DNA from: UBA3495 sp964629875
GTDB taxonomy: Bacteria; Chloroflexota; Dehalococcoidia; Lucifugimonadales; UBA3495
NCBI GenBank assembly: GCA_964629875.1
Contig: CAZVRK010000009.1
Coordinates: 19,725-83,724, forward strand
Length of the DNA stretch: 64,000 nt
Direction of reading: 5' to 3'
In this document: positions 1 to 8,326 of the stretch, in pieces
How positions within the stretch are numbered: position 1 is the stretch's first letter
Layout: the number at the start of each line of letters is the position of its first letter
Translations under genes and position numbers: made by a program
The notes under the pieces: generated by a model
What the model was told of the DNA's origin: nothing
The model's database searches: none
What the model saw: only the letters and a program-made list of their open reading frames with translations

Positions 1-178
1 TTACGCCGCCTGCCTTCCCTCTCCCACCTGCGTGTACTTGGGCTTTTACAGCTGCTCGTCCACCCATCTTATCAGTTATATCCCGAGCCTCTTCAGGGGT
101 ATGCGCAACTGTACTATTTGGGACTAGTATCCCATATCGAGAAAAAATTTCCTTGGCTTGGTATTCATGGAGTTTCAT
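1..178 (-). CDS. sucC: succinyl-CoA ligase (ADP-forming) beta subunit, N-terminal part
   Basis: Only the first 59 codons are present; the gene runs off the left edge. The protein starts MKLHEYQAKEIFSRYG and reaches KAQVHAGGRGKAGG, both hallmarks of the ATP-grasp domain of SucC, which binds nucleotide and forms succinyl-CoA in the TCA cycle with SucD. A GGAG sits about 7 nt before the ATG at 178. The closely related malate-CoA ligase subunit MtkA begins the same way and cannot be excluded from this fragment. It lies downstream of hflC on the same strand but is separated by a strong terminator and has its own promoter candidate. Confidence 0.9.
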   Translation of the reverse strand, partial: MKLHEYQAKEIFSRYGILVPNSTVAHTPEEARDITDKMGGRAAVKAQVHAGGRGKAGGV

Positions 179-219
179 ATGGTCTCCAGGTCAGGGGCTG
201 TGTATGGATTTATGCGCTA

Positions 220-249
220 AATGTACTGTGAAACATGCTGACGAGTCAA
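220..249 (-). promoter_or_regulatory. sigma70-like promoter for sucC
   Basis: Read leftward: -35 TTGACT (244-249), 18-nt spacer, -10 TACATT (220-225). It lies between the hflC terminator and the sucC start, as expected for an independent sucC transcript. Confidence 0.45.
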
Positions 250-262
250 TGTATTAATTTTA

Positions 263-338
263 CAGTAGAGCTATTATGCAAATAAAAAGGTCCGCATGAT
301 TTCATGCGGACCTTTTTATTTGCATAATAGCTCTACTG
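263..338. terminator. bidirectional terminator in a 37-bp perfect inverted repeat
   Basis: Arms 263-299 and 302-338 are exact reverse complements separated by 2 nt. The GC-rich core GGTCCGCATGA is flanked by A5 on one side and T5 on the other, so each strand has a hairpin followed by a U-tract. It lies just after the hflC stop (343) and should end leftward transcription. The perfect pairing continues another 14-16 bp beyond the A/T tracts, far more than a terminator needs. Confidence 0.85.
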
Positions 339-342
339 GGTA

Positions 343-1281
343 TTACTTGGACTTCGGAGTTCCTAGAAATTGGAATAAAGGAGCGTCGGAAGAAAATACT
401 ATTGTATCTTGTCCACTAATCACATTTTGGTATGCTTCCATACTCCTTTGGAACGAAAAGAAATCAGGATCTTTATTGAGGGCTTCTGCCAATATACTAA
501 TGGCTTTAGCTTCACCTTCACCTCTTACTTGGTTCCCTTTCTGATCGGCTTCAGCTAATATTATATCCTTGTCCTTGTTTGCCACAGCCCTGATTTTTAG
601 ATCTTCTTCTTCACCTTCAGCTCTGAATCGTGTGGCTATCCTGTTACGTTCTGCCCTCATTCTTGTGAATATGCTGGCAGTCACAGAGTCTGGAAAATCT
701 GCCCGTTTTATTCTAACGTCAGTGATTTCAATGCCGAAGTTTTGCTCGCCGACCCTCTTTCTTACACCGTCAAGCACTTCTGCCAGAATTGCTGATCGAG
801 TCTCACGGCCCTCTACAACTGGAAGTCCCTCGTCATCAACAATGGGATTTCCTGAATCATCCTTTGTCGGTTCTGCGCCAACTATTTCAAATCGATCTCT
901 TAATGCAACGCGATCACGTAACGTGGAGGTAACGATGTCCCCTAGGCGACTTCTGGCGTTGTTTTCCGTTTGCAGGGTCTTTCGGAATTGCACTGGATCT
1001 ACAATTTTATACCGTGCGTAGGAGTCAATGATCAGGTTTTGCTTCTCTTTATCTGGCAGCGCCGCTGGTGGTGCGTCGATACGGAGTATTCGCTTATCGA
1101 ACTTAGTTACTAAGTCTATGAATGGTATTTTAGCGTTTAGACCAGGAGTGGTCACGACGGACTTAACTTCTCCAAAACGCGTAATTATTACCTGTTCAGT
1201 TTCATCCACTATGTATAAGGCTTGCCGGAGCACTATAAGGCTGGCAACTACTAAGATTATTAATACAACTAATTTTCTCAT
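343..1281 (-). CDS. hflC: HflC, SPFH-family modulator of FtsH
   Basis: 312 aa. One N-terminal membrane anchor (about residues 3-22) is followed by an SPFH/band-7 domain, including VDETEQVIITRFGEV near the start, and a C-terminal alpha-helical region rich in Ala/Glu (EADQKGNQVRGEGEAKA). This is HflC architecture and usual length. With HflK it forms a large membrane cage around FtsH that restrains its proteolysis of membrane proteins. It lies 42 nt downstream of hflK on the same strand and one small gene away from ftsH, which supports the assignment. The transcript ends at the long hairpin just beyond the stop. Confidence 0.92.
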   Translation of the reverse strand: MRKLVVLIILVVASLIVLRQALYIVDETEQVIITRFGEVKSVVTTPGLNAKIPFIDLVTKFDKRILRIDAPPAALPDKEKQNLIIDSYARYKIVDPVQFRKTLQTENNARSRLGDIVTSTLRDRVALRDRFEIVGAEPTKDDSGNPIVDDEGLPVVEGRETRSAILAEVLDGVRKRVGEQNFGIEITDVRIKRADFPDSVTASIFTRMRAERNRIATRFRAEGEEEDLKIRAVANKDKDIILAEADQKGNQVRGEGEAKAISILAEALNKDPDFFSFQRSMEAYQNVISGQDTIVFSSDAPLFQFLGTPKSK

Positions 1282-1323
1282 TTAGGGGCCTCTATATTAT
1301 TTTTTACTATTCATCTAGGAGTT

Positions 1324-2403
1324 TTAAGGGGATGGTCCTATAGGTACCGGAATCATACCCCCATCATTTCCCAACACTAAAACTGACTCTGCATCTGGGG
1401 AAACTATGATTTTGGTAATTCCGGGCAAAATTTCTTCCATTGCTTCTAGATACAGCCTTTGTCGTGTTACGTCTTTTGACTTCAGATATTCTTCTAGAAC
1501 AGCATTAAATCTATCGGCTTCACCCTTAGCCCTCGCTATTCTGGCTTGCCTAAATGCTTCAGCGCCTTCTTTGATACGCTCGGCGTCACCTTCAGCCCTC
1601 GGGATAATATCAGCTTCGTACGCTCGGGCTTGGTTTATTCGAGTGTCACGTTCTTGCCTGGCGCGAAGAACGTCATCAAATGCATCTCTAACTTCTTCAG
1701 GTGCTTTTACATCCTGTAGCTGCACCGCTTCAACATTTATGCCTGACGAGTAGTTATCTAGTATTTCTTGCAATATTATCTTGGTCTTGCTTTCGACCTC
1801 TTCACGATTTCTAACAAGAACGTCGTCGATGGAGCGTTGACCAACTACTAGACGGATTGATGCCTCAGCAGCATCCTTGAGTGTCCTTCCGTCAGGTCTG
1901 CCAGGTTCTATATTTCGGGTTTCTTCACCGGGATCATCTACCTTGAACAAGAAGTAATTTAGATTCTTGATAGTGTATTGGACGACCATCTGAACGTCTA
2001 CGATGTTCAAGTCTCCAGATATCATGAGGGCTTCATTTGGAAAAGCGCTTGACGCACCGGCCACATTACTCCGGAAACCCAACTCCATACGACGGGTTTC
2101 AGTTACTAATATAACGTCTTTCTGTCCGATGGGAGTAGGCCACCACCAATGGAGTCCTTCTTGTGTTACGGGAGCTCCTTGGACGGCGCCAAACAGGCGT
2201 AACGCCGCGTTCTGACCGGGTCCTACCGTGTATACTCCAGACCCCATCCAGATTGCGACTATTATGGCTATGACACCAATTATTATGATGCCAATTCCGC
2301 CACCTCCGAAGCGTTGGGTAATCTTGTTTAGACCGTTTGTGAATCGGCCGATGATTTGATCAAAGTTGATTTCTGGTTGACGCTGACCACCAGGTGGGTA
2401 CAT
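1324..2403 (-). CDS. hflK: HflK, SPFH-family modulator of FtsH
   Basis: 359 aa. A Gly/Pro/Gln-rich cytoplasmic N-terminus (MYPPGGQRQPE) leads into a glycine-flanked membrane helix at about residues 37-55. The SPFH domain follows, with the HflK-typical GLHWWWPTPIG and ETRRMELGFR segments, and then a charged helical region (RAEGDAERIKEGAEAFRQAR). First gene of the hflK-hflC pair. The partner protein HflC and the protease FtsH are encoded next to it. I could not find a convincing promoter in the 188-nt upstream gap on this strand. Confidence 0.93.
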   Translation of the reverse strand: MYPPGGQRQPEINFDQIIGRFTNGLNKITQRFGGGGIGIIIIGVIAIIVAIWMGSGVYTVGPGQNAALRLFGAVQGAPVTQEGLHWWWPTPIGQKDVILVTETRRMELGFRSNVAGASSAFPNEALMISGDLNIVDVQMVVQYTIKNLNYFLFKVDDPGEETRNIEPGRPDGRTLKDAAEASIRLVVGQRSIDDVLVRNREEVESKTKIILQEILDNYSSGINVEAVQLQDVKAPEEVRDAFDDVLRARQERDTRINQARAYEADIIPRAEGDAERIKEGAEAFRQARIARAKGEADRFNAVLEEYLKSKDVTRQRLYLEAMEEILPGITKIIVSPDAESVLVLGNDGGMIPVPIGPSP

Positions 2404-2533
2404 GTTAATGTCCTTTTATGTTTATTATTGGGATAAATCACCTAAACTGAGGATTTTAGGTTCTTATTATCTGATTGTAACACTATATGTCTTTATTATT
2501 CCTTGTTTTTACAAAGCGAAATGACAGGTTTCT

Positions 2534-2562
2534 TTGTAAGTCATCCTGTACCTGAATATAAT
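2534..2562 (+). promoter_or_regulatory. sigma70-like promoter for the small gene at 2592
   Basis: -35 TTGTAA (2534-2539), 17-nt spacer, perfect -10 TATAAT (2557-2562). The predicted start of transcription (about 2569) leaves a short leader containing AAGGA before the ATG at 2592. Confidence 0.6.
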
Positions 2563-2591
2563 GCGTTGTAATACTACCTTAAGGAATATTT

Positions 2592-2855
2592 ATGAATGAT
2601 AACGGCTTGAGTATTAATATTGGGGAAGATATGTCCCGTATACAAGTGACCTGTCCTCACCAGAGTGGGCTCATTTATGTGGTTCCCGCTGAGCGGAGCT
2701 GGGTATGTTCCAAGGAACAGGTACCTTCCCACGCCTTAGCGGGATTTTTCAGAGAGTTAACTTCTATGGAAAATCCTAGTGTCCAGGAATTGATGCAGCA
2801 ATGGGGAATTTATTACAGGCAACTCCCTCTAGAAGTGTCCGAAGACCAGAACTAA
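2592..2855 (+). CDS. small conserved-looking protein of unknown function
   Basis: 87 aa, no recognised domain and no signal or membrane segment. It has two cysteines (TCPHQ and WVCSKE) about 20 residues apart and an acidic C-terminus. I call it real because it has its own near-consensus promoter, an AAGGA ribosome-binding site 7-8 nt before the ATG, and fills the gap between two divergent or convergent known genes exactly. Its stop codon overlaps the ftsH stop by 4 bp, tail to tail. I do not recognise a function. Confidence 0.6.
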   Translation: MNDNGLSINIGEDMSRIQVTCPHQSGLIYVVPAERSWVCSKEQVPSHALAGFFRELTSMENPSVQELMQQWGIYYRQLPLEVSEDQN

Positions 2856-4822
2856 TTACCTTCTGGCCCCCCAGTATGATCTGCTGACAGTGATGGAGCA
2901 GGATGCGGGAATCCACCGCCTAGGTTTGGCTGTGTAGACGACGGTGGTGTCTGTGGTGGCGTTGCGGGGTTTCCCTGGTCTCCCTCATCAGATAAACCGT
3001 CTTCGAATAGCTTAGCTATATCGTCTCCAGATATAGCTTCGTGCACGATCAGATACTCGGCTACTTGGACTAATTTTGCTTTGTTATCGATGAGTATCTG
3101 CTGCGCTTCTTGATACCCTTCTGTAATTAATCTCTGAACTTCGTGATCTATCTCTTCAGCAATGTGATCGCCATAATCCCTTTCCTCGTTCATTTCACGG
3201 CCTAGGAAGACCAATTCCTCCCGCTTACCGAAGGTACGAGGACCTAATGCTTTGCTCATTCCGTATCGTTTGACCATTCCAAGGGCAATTTTCGTGGCTT
3301 TTTCTATGTCGTTACTAGCACCGGTTGTGACTTCGTCGAAGATTAGTTCTTCAGCTATTCGACCACCCATGGTTACTGCAATCATGTTCTCAAACTGGTT
3401 TTTGGTCCACAAGTATCGATCTTCTTCAGGTAGTAGAGTCGTGTGCCCTCCCATTGCTCCTCGTGCGACGATTGATATTTTATGAACCTTGTCTGCATGA
3501 GGTAATGACCAAGCTACTAAGGCGTGCCCCGCCTCATGATAAGCGGTCATTTCCTTCTCGCGTTGGTTGATAACACGGCTTTTCCTTTCGGGGCCGGCTA
3601 TTACCCTCTCAACAGCCTCTTCAAATTCAGGCATATTGATAGTTTTTTGGTTTTTCCGTGCGGCTAATAAGGCGGCTTCATTAACCAAGTTCGATAGATC
3701 AGCTCCGCTGAAGCCAGGTGTCTCTTTAGCTAAGGTGTCTAACTTGACTTCAGGCGAGATTGGCTTACCTTTCGAGTGCACATTTAAGATAGCCTGTCTG
3801 CCGACGACATCAGGCAAGTCTAACGTTACTCTTCTATCAAAGCGCCCTGGGCGTAGTAAAGCCGGATCTAATATGTCCGGCCTATTGGTCGCGGCCGTAA
3901 CAATTATATTTGTGTTTGTTTCAAAGCCATCCATCTCAACTAGGATTTGGTTCAATGTTTGTTCACGTTCGTCGTGTCCGCCACCTAAACCTGCGCCTCT
4001 GTGCCTTCCAACTGCATCGATCTCGTCAACAAATATTATGCAGGGAGCATTTCTTTTTGCTTGTTCAAATAAGTCCCGAACTCGAGCGGCTCCGACGCCC
4101 ACAAACATCTCGACAAATTCACTGCCGCTGATATGAAAGAATGGCACCCCTGCTTCGCCTGCAACTGCGCGTGCGAGTAAGGTTTTACCTGTGCCGGGCT
4201 GTCCCACTAAGAGGACTCCCTTTGGTATCCTAGCCCCTAGGGATAGGAACCTTTCTGGGTATTTCAGGAACTCAACAACTTCCTCGAGTTCAGCTTTTGC
4301 TTCTTCTACACCGGCGACATCAGCGAAAGTAACTGTGGGTTTATCGAAAGTCATCATTTTGGCACGACTTCTGCCAAAACTCATTGTTTGATTATTACTT
4401 CCTTGTGCTTGGCGCATCATAAATAGTATGAGGCCGCCAAAAAATATAAGCGGTAGGAAATTCAATAAGATTCCAAAGATACTGCCAAAGCCTCCTGAAC
4501 CTTTAAACGAGACTTGTACACCGGTCGGTCCTATTGCAACGTTATTTTCGGTTAATAGACTGACTATGTCAGTCTGTTCACTCATTCGGCTCGTAAATTT
4601 CAGGCCAAGACCGGTTTCTGTTATCCTCGGAACAATAGTTAGTTTTTCTCCTTGGACTATTATCTCCCCGATCTCTTGATTCTGAGCCTTCGTAATGACT
4701 TCAGTGATGGATATTTCGGTAGTGTTGTCAAATCCTGGCGAAAGAGTATAAAACACCACAATGGCGCCAACGGTTATCAACAGATAGACGAAGCTATTTT
4801 TCATCCAAGGTTTTTTTAGCAT
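2852..4822 (-). CDS. ftsH: FtsH, membrane-anchored ATP-dependent zinc metalloprotease
   Basis: 656 aa, full length. Membrane helices at about 9-27 and 114-136 flank a small extracytoplasmic domain. The AAA+ module has Walker A GQPGTGKT (207-214), Walker B IIFVDE (262-267) and the second region of homology ATNRPDILDPALLRPGRFDR. The zinc-protease motif HEAGH is at 429-433. The C-terminal tail is rich in Pro, Gly, Ser and Thr and looks disordered. It degrades membrane and short-lived cytosolic proteins as a hexamer. The nearby hflK-hflC pair encodes its regulatory partners. A promoter candidate lies upstream at 4872-4900. Confidence 0.97.
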   Translation of the reverse strand: MLKKPWMKNSFVYLLITVGAIVVFYTLSPGFDNTTEISITEVITKAQNQEIGEIIVQGEKLTIVPRITETGLGLKFTSRMSEQTDIVSLLTENNVAIGPTGVQVSFKGSGGFGSIFGILLNFLPLIFFGGLILFMMRQAQGSNNQTMSFGRSRAKMMTFDKPTVTFADVAGVEEAKAELEEVVEFLKYPERFLSLGARIPKGVLLVGQPGTGKTLLARAVAGEAGVPFFHISGSEFVEMFVGVGAARVRDLFEQAKRNAPCIIFVDEIDAVGRHRGAGLGGGHDEREQTLNQILVEMDGFETNTNIIVTAATNRPDILDPALLRPGRFDRRVTLDLPDVVGRQAILNVHSKGKPISPEVKLDTLAKETPGFSGADLSNLVNEAALLAARKNQKTINMPEFEEAVERVIAGPERKSRVINQREKEMTAYHEAGHALVAWSLPHADKVHKISIVARGAMGGHTTLLPEEDRYLWTKNQFENMIAVTMGGRIAEELIFDEVTTGASNDIEKATKIALGMVKRYGMSKALGPRTFGKREELVFLGREMNEERDYGDHIAEEIDHEVQRLITEGYQEAQQILIDNKAKLVQVAEYLIVHEAISGDDIAKLFEDGLSDEGDQGNPATPPQTPPSSTQPNLGGGFPHPAPSLSADHTGGPEGN

Positions 4823-4871
4823 GTAACCCTCATGGCAAAACTTCTGTGAGGCTATATTAACCCTTATTTAT

Positions 4872-4900
4872 ATCTTAATGCTGCTTTGTTTAAAATGCAA
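4872..4900 (-). promoter_or_regulatory. candidate promoter for ftsH
   Basis: Read leftward: TTGCAT (4895-4900), 17-nt spacer, TAAGAT (4872-4877). It leaves about a 45-nt leader before the ftsH ATG at 4822. Confidence 0.4.
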
Positions 4901-4972
4901 AATGGTTGATTTTGAGTTGGAGTATACTTGTGTGAATATTAATTATGACCGCTAAATGTTAGGAGTAGGAAC

Positions 4973-5983
4973 ATGACTATTAACGTTAAACCAAAGATTT
5001 ACCTGATAGGTACGGGTGGGAGCATATCATTTATTGGGGACTCTCGGATGGATTATGTTGACTACAGCTACGCAGATAAACATCTCACTATTGAGGAGAT
5101 GGCAAATAACGTTCCTGAAATTAACGAATTTGCTGATGTTGTCATAGAACAATTAATAAACGTCGGGAGCACTGAAGTTGCCCCAGAACATTGGCTACAA
5201 TTGGCCCAACGGATAAACAATATTTTTAATGAGGACCCCAACGCAGCAGGTGTTGCCATTACTCATGGAACAGCAACATTGGAAGAGACGGCATATTTCC
5301 TAAATCTTACCGTGAAAAGTCGGAAGCCGGTAGTAATTACAGGAGCAATGAGGCCTCCAACAGGGCTTGGAACGGACGCAGATGTTAACTTGGTTGATTG
5401 CATTCGAGTAGCAGCATCGGACAATTCATTTGGCCACGGAGTCTTGAGTGTGCTTAATAATGCTATACAGGCGTCACGTGATGTCACCAAAACTAACAGC
5501 TATAGGCTAGAAACTTTCAAGTCGTATGAACTAGGTTGCTTAGGTTATGCTGACTCAGATGGTGAAGTAGTTTTTTACAGGACCCCTACAAAAGCACATA
5601 CTGCCGATACAGAATTCGATGTGTCATCCGTTACTGAATTACCGAGGGTGGATATCGCTTATGCGTATTCTGGTGCAGACGATGTGGTCATACGTAGTTT
5701 AGTTGAGGCAGGAGTTTCTGGCATTGTTGCGGCAGGTCTGGGCAGTGGGGGTTCTCCGAGGGCTTTTATGAATGGATTAATGGCGGCGAAAGAAGCTGGA
5801 GTAAAAGTTGTAATTGCCACTCAAACAGGTAACGGCAGAATAATAAGAAATCGCAGATTTTCTGAGCAGGATTACTTGGTTGCTGATAATTTGACGCCAA
5901 AGAAAGCTAGAATATTGCTGATGTTGGGTTTGAGCGTCACGAATGACCCAAATGAATTACAAAGAATGATGTGGACCTATTAG
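4973..5983 (+). CDS. asparaginase/glutaminase-family amidohydrolase with altered active site
   Basis: 336 aa, the normal length for this family, with AGGAG before the ATG. The first active-site loop GTGGS places the nucleophile at Thr14, and the second loop reads HGTATLEET with Thr100. The conserved lysine of the TKTN segment is Lys173. Bacterial L-asparaginases normally read HGTDT in loop two, and that Asp belongs to the Thr-Lys-Asp triad. Here the position is Ala101. The family hydrolyses Asn or Gln to the acid plus ammonia. With the Asp missing, the substrate or catalytic competence is uncertain, so I give no gene symbol. No signal peptide, so probably cytoplasmic. A bidirectional terminator follows. 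Confidence 0.82.
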   Translation: MTINVKPKIYLIGTGGSISFIGDSRMDYVDYSYADKHLTIEEMANNVPEINEFADVVIEQLINVGSTEVAPEHWLQLAQRINNIFNEDPNAAGVAITHGTATLEETAYFLNLTVKSRKPVVITGAMRPPTGLGTDADVNLVDCIRVAASDNSFGHGVLSVLNNAIQASRDVTKTNSYRLETFKSYELGCLGYADSDGEVVFYRTPTKAHTADTEFDVSSVTELPRVDIAYAYSGADDVVIRSLVEAGVSGIVAAGLGSGGSPRAFMNGLMAAKEAGVKVVIATQTGNGRIIRNRRFSEQDYLVADNLTPKKARILLMLGLSVTNDPNELQRMMWTY

Positions 5984-5989
5984 AGAAAT

Positions 5990-6019
5990 AAAAAGGGCTC
6001 GATTAATCGAGCCCTTTTT
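5990..6019. terminator. bidirectional intrinsic terminator
   Basis: A 30-bp perfect palindrome with 15-bp arms and no spacer in the DNA. The core GGGCTCGATT pairs with its complement and is flanked by A5 and T5-6. It separates the convergent asparaginase-like gene (+) and CaiB-like gene (-). Confidence 0.9.
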
Positions 6020-6036
6020 TGCTGGTATCTGGGAAT

Positions 6037-7254
6037 CTACCCTGGTACCTCATCGTATTCGTGCCTAGTGCTTATAACATTGCCCTCATATAACTCGGCT
6101 ATACGATCGTCCGATAGCCCTAGGATGCCTCCAAGGACATCTTCATTGTGCTCACCAACCTGGGGAGTTGTTCCGACAACGGCTGGAGTTCTACTGAAGT
6201 GCCAGAAGTCACCCGATACCGCAATTGACCCGGCCAAGAAATCTGGTACCTCAACCATGGCCCTGCGCTCCCAAGGATGTGGGTCTACTGCTGCTTGTGC
6301 AATGGTGTTTACGGGCGCAGCCGTTATATCATGCTGAGTGAAATGTGCAATTGCTTCTTTCATTGTTAGGTCAGATAGCATTTCATTTAGGCGGTCTAAG
6401 ATGGGTTGTCGGTTAGCCCCTCTGTCCTGCCTGGTCATAAATCTGGGGTCTTCTAGCCACTCAGGCTTACCCAATGCATTACAGACCCTGTGCCAATGGT
6501 GTTGATCCCCTGCTGATACTAGCACCCATCCATCCTTACACGGGTAAGTTCCGCTTGGAGGAGCATTTTCGGATCCACCTCTAATAGGCTCAATCTGAGC
6601 TCCGTGGTAGGCAGTGATCGGAATTTCTGTGTAGCTATACCCAGTGTCTGCTAAACAGCAGTCAATGGATTGACCTTCACCGGATGTTTCCCGTTCATGC
6701 AATGCCGCCAAGGCACCTATAGCCGAATGTAAAGCCGTGGTGCGATCAATAATAGGCACACCAGCTCGTATTGGTGGTGACCCTTCTGGTCCAGTGACCA
6801 TAGCAATTCCTGACATGACTTGGCCGATCGGATCATATCCAATCTGGTCTTTATAAGGACCAAATTGGCCATATGCAGACACGTTTACCATGATCATTCT
6901 AGGATTTAGTTCTTTCAGTACATCGTACCCAAACCCCATGGCAGCTATCGTCCCGGGCCTGAAATTCTGGACAAGGACGTCTGAAACCTTTACCAACTCT
7001 CTTAGAATTTCCTTTCCCTCTTCTTTTCTTAAATCAATGCTCAGGCTTTTCTTGCCGCTATTATATTGAACCCAGTACGCACTCTGTTTTCTGACCCAGG
7101 GGGCGTGATATCTAGTTTCTTCTCCGCCCAGACGTTCTAACTTGATTACTTCAGCTCCCATTCGTGCCAGAACTTGTGCGGCTCGTGGCCCCGCCTGGTG
7201 TCTTCCTAGGTCGAGGACTCTGATACCATCTAATGGACCTTTTGCTTCTGCCAT
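6037..7254 (-). CDS. CaiB/BaiF family (class III) CoA-transferase
   Basis: 405 aa, typical family length, with GGAG before the ATG. The N-terminus has the family signature (RVLDLGRHQAGPRAAQ, then LARMGAEVIKLE), followed by VLVQNFRPGTIAAMGFGYD. The segment GVPIIDRTTALHSAIGALAAL covers the region of the catalytic aspartate. Family members move CoA between carboxylic acids such as carnitine, oxalate/formate, bile acids or succinate. The substrate cannot be read from sequence. Three small same-strand genes behind it (cupin, gamma-carbonic anhydrase, DUF429) have gaps of 29-91 nt, so loose co-transcription is possible. Confidence 0.9.
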   Translation of the reverse strand: MAEAKGPLDGIRVLDLGRHQAGPRAAQVLARMGAEVIKLERLGGEETRYHAPWVRKQSAYWVQYNSGKKSLSIDLRKEEGKEILRELVKVSDVLVQNFRPGTIAAMGFGYDVLKELNPRMIMVNVSAYGQFGPYKDQIGYDPIGQVMSGIAMVTGPEGSPPIRAGVPIIDRTTALHSAIGALAALHERETSGEGQSIDCCLADTGYSYTEIPITAYHGAQIEPIRGGSENAPPSGTYPCKDGWVLVSAGDQHHWHRVCNALGKPEWLEDPRFMTRQDRGANRQPILDRLNEMLSDLTMKEAIAHFTQHDITAAPVNTIAQAAVDPHPWERRAMVEVPDFLAGSIAVSGDFWHFSRTPAVVGTTPQVGEHNEDVLGGILGLSDDRIAELYEGNVISTRHEYDEVPG

Positions 7255-7322
7255 TGTTAACTCCTAAAGTGGATTGCCCGAAATTGTACGACTAACTTAA
7301 GGAAAGGGCAACTGGATACCAA

Positions 7323-7667
7323 TTATGCCTGTTCTAACGGCACTGCCAGAGAAATTCTCTGTTCCGTTCCAATGCTTCTGGCTATATGGCCATGTCCTTC
7401 CAAGTCTTCAGCCACTAAGATATCACCTGGGAGAAGGCGTTTCTTTGTACCGTCTGCTACCTCAAATTCTGCTATCCCTGATAAATTGACCACGTACTGC
7501 AAGCGTGGAGCGTTATGGTAGTCCGATTCTGATGGAGATGACCTCTGGTTAAGTGTAATGTCCCCTTGCCCTTTCCTGTTGGCAATCGCATTGAATTGGT
7601 CAGGTGTAAGGTCTTCGAAGTGGGATTCACCATCTGAGCCAGAGTAGACGCGCACTATTTGTACCAT
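7323..7667 (-). CDS. small cupin-fold protein
   Basis: 114 aa with a strong ribosome-binding site (AAGGAGG). The order of strands, with LQYVVNLSGIAEFEVADG, then RLLPGDILVAEDLEGHGHIARSIG near the C-terminus, is that of a single-domain cupin. A metal-binding GHGH sits where the second cupin motif supplies a histidine. The first motif lacks the usual HxH, so metal binding is uncertain. Function unknown; such proteins often bind small acids or serve as isomerases or dioxygenases. It lies between the CaiB-like and gamma-carbonic anhydrase genes on the same strand. Confidence 0.7.
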   Translation of the reverse strand: MVQIVRVYSGSDGESHFEDLTPDQFNAIANRKGQGDITLNQRSSPSESDYHNAPRLQYVVNLSGIAEFEVADGTKKRLLPGDILVAEDLEGHGHIARSIGTEQRISLAVPLEQA

Positions 7668-7697
7668 TAGGCCTCCTTTATGGGTTTTTAGAGATAA

Positions 7698-8228
7698 CTA
7701 TTTATTTATCTCGGTGCCTCCGAGCCCATCTTCTTTGAATAACTGTGCTTTTCGAGCGTAATTTTCTGCTGTTCTGCGTATCCTTTGGTGGTGATCTTCG
7801 GTAGTTTGTTGCTCCCGAGCTGATGCGGGAATTCCAACGACAAATGATTTGGGGGGAAACTCCTTGTTTTCTAAAACAACGGCTCCGCTAGCTACTATAG
7901 AAAGCTCTCCTAGAATGACTCCATCGTTTAACGTTGCTCCGTTTCCGATTAAACAGTTTGTTTTTATATGTTTGGCATGTGATGTAACGCCGTGCCCCAA
8001 ACTTACATAGTCTTCGTACAGTGCGTCACTGTCTGCATGCAATACACAGTTATCCTGAATATCAACATAGTTGCCGAGTGTAATTTTTATGGTATCCCCT
8101 CGAATAACGGTGCCTGGCCACACGCTCGAGTATTCTCCGATTTCGACGTCGCCCACCACGTATGCTGCTTCGCTGACCCATGCAGTGGGATGAATCTTGG
8201 GTGTTTTACCTTGATAGCTTCTAATCAC
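7698..8228 (-). CDS. gamma-class carbonic anhydrase-like hexapeptide protein
   Basis: 176 aa from a GTG at 8228, chosen because AGGAG lies 5 nt upstream; another in-frame GTG at 8234 overlaps that site. The protein is a left-handed beta-helix of hexapeptide repeats (VGDVEIGEYSSVWPG, NCLIGNGATL). Histidines 64 (NCVLHAD), 79 and 84 (LGHGVTSHA) sit where gamma-carbonic anhydrases bind zinc. Members either hydrate CO2 or are inactive scaffold relatives (PaaY/YrdA/CaiE type). The neighbouring CaiB-like gene recalls the cai operon, where a CaiE of this fold accompanies CaiB, but that link is inference. Confidence 0.85.
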   Translation of the reverse strand: MIRSYQGKTPKIHPTAWVSEAAYVVGDVEIGEYSSVWPGTVIRGDTIKITLGNYVDIQDNCVLHADSDALYEDYVSLGHGVTSHAKHIKTNCLIGNGATLNDGVILGELSIVASGAVVLENKEFPPKSFVVGIPASAREQQTTEDHHQRIRRTAENYARKAQLFKEDGLGGTEINK

Positions 8229-8326
8229 GATCACTCCTAGTTAACTTGGTCCATATGGAACCTGGGAACGGGTTCTATGTCTGACTCCAATATTAATTCA
8301 TAGTTATGGGTCAAACAATACATTAT

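Noticed and set aside
3567..4136. A 189-codon + strand frame inside ftsH
   Set aside because: It is antisense to the AAA+ domain of ftsH, which is unmistakable; no start signals.
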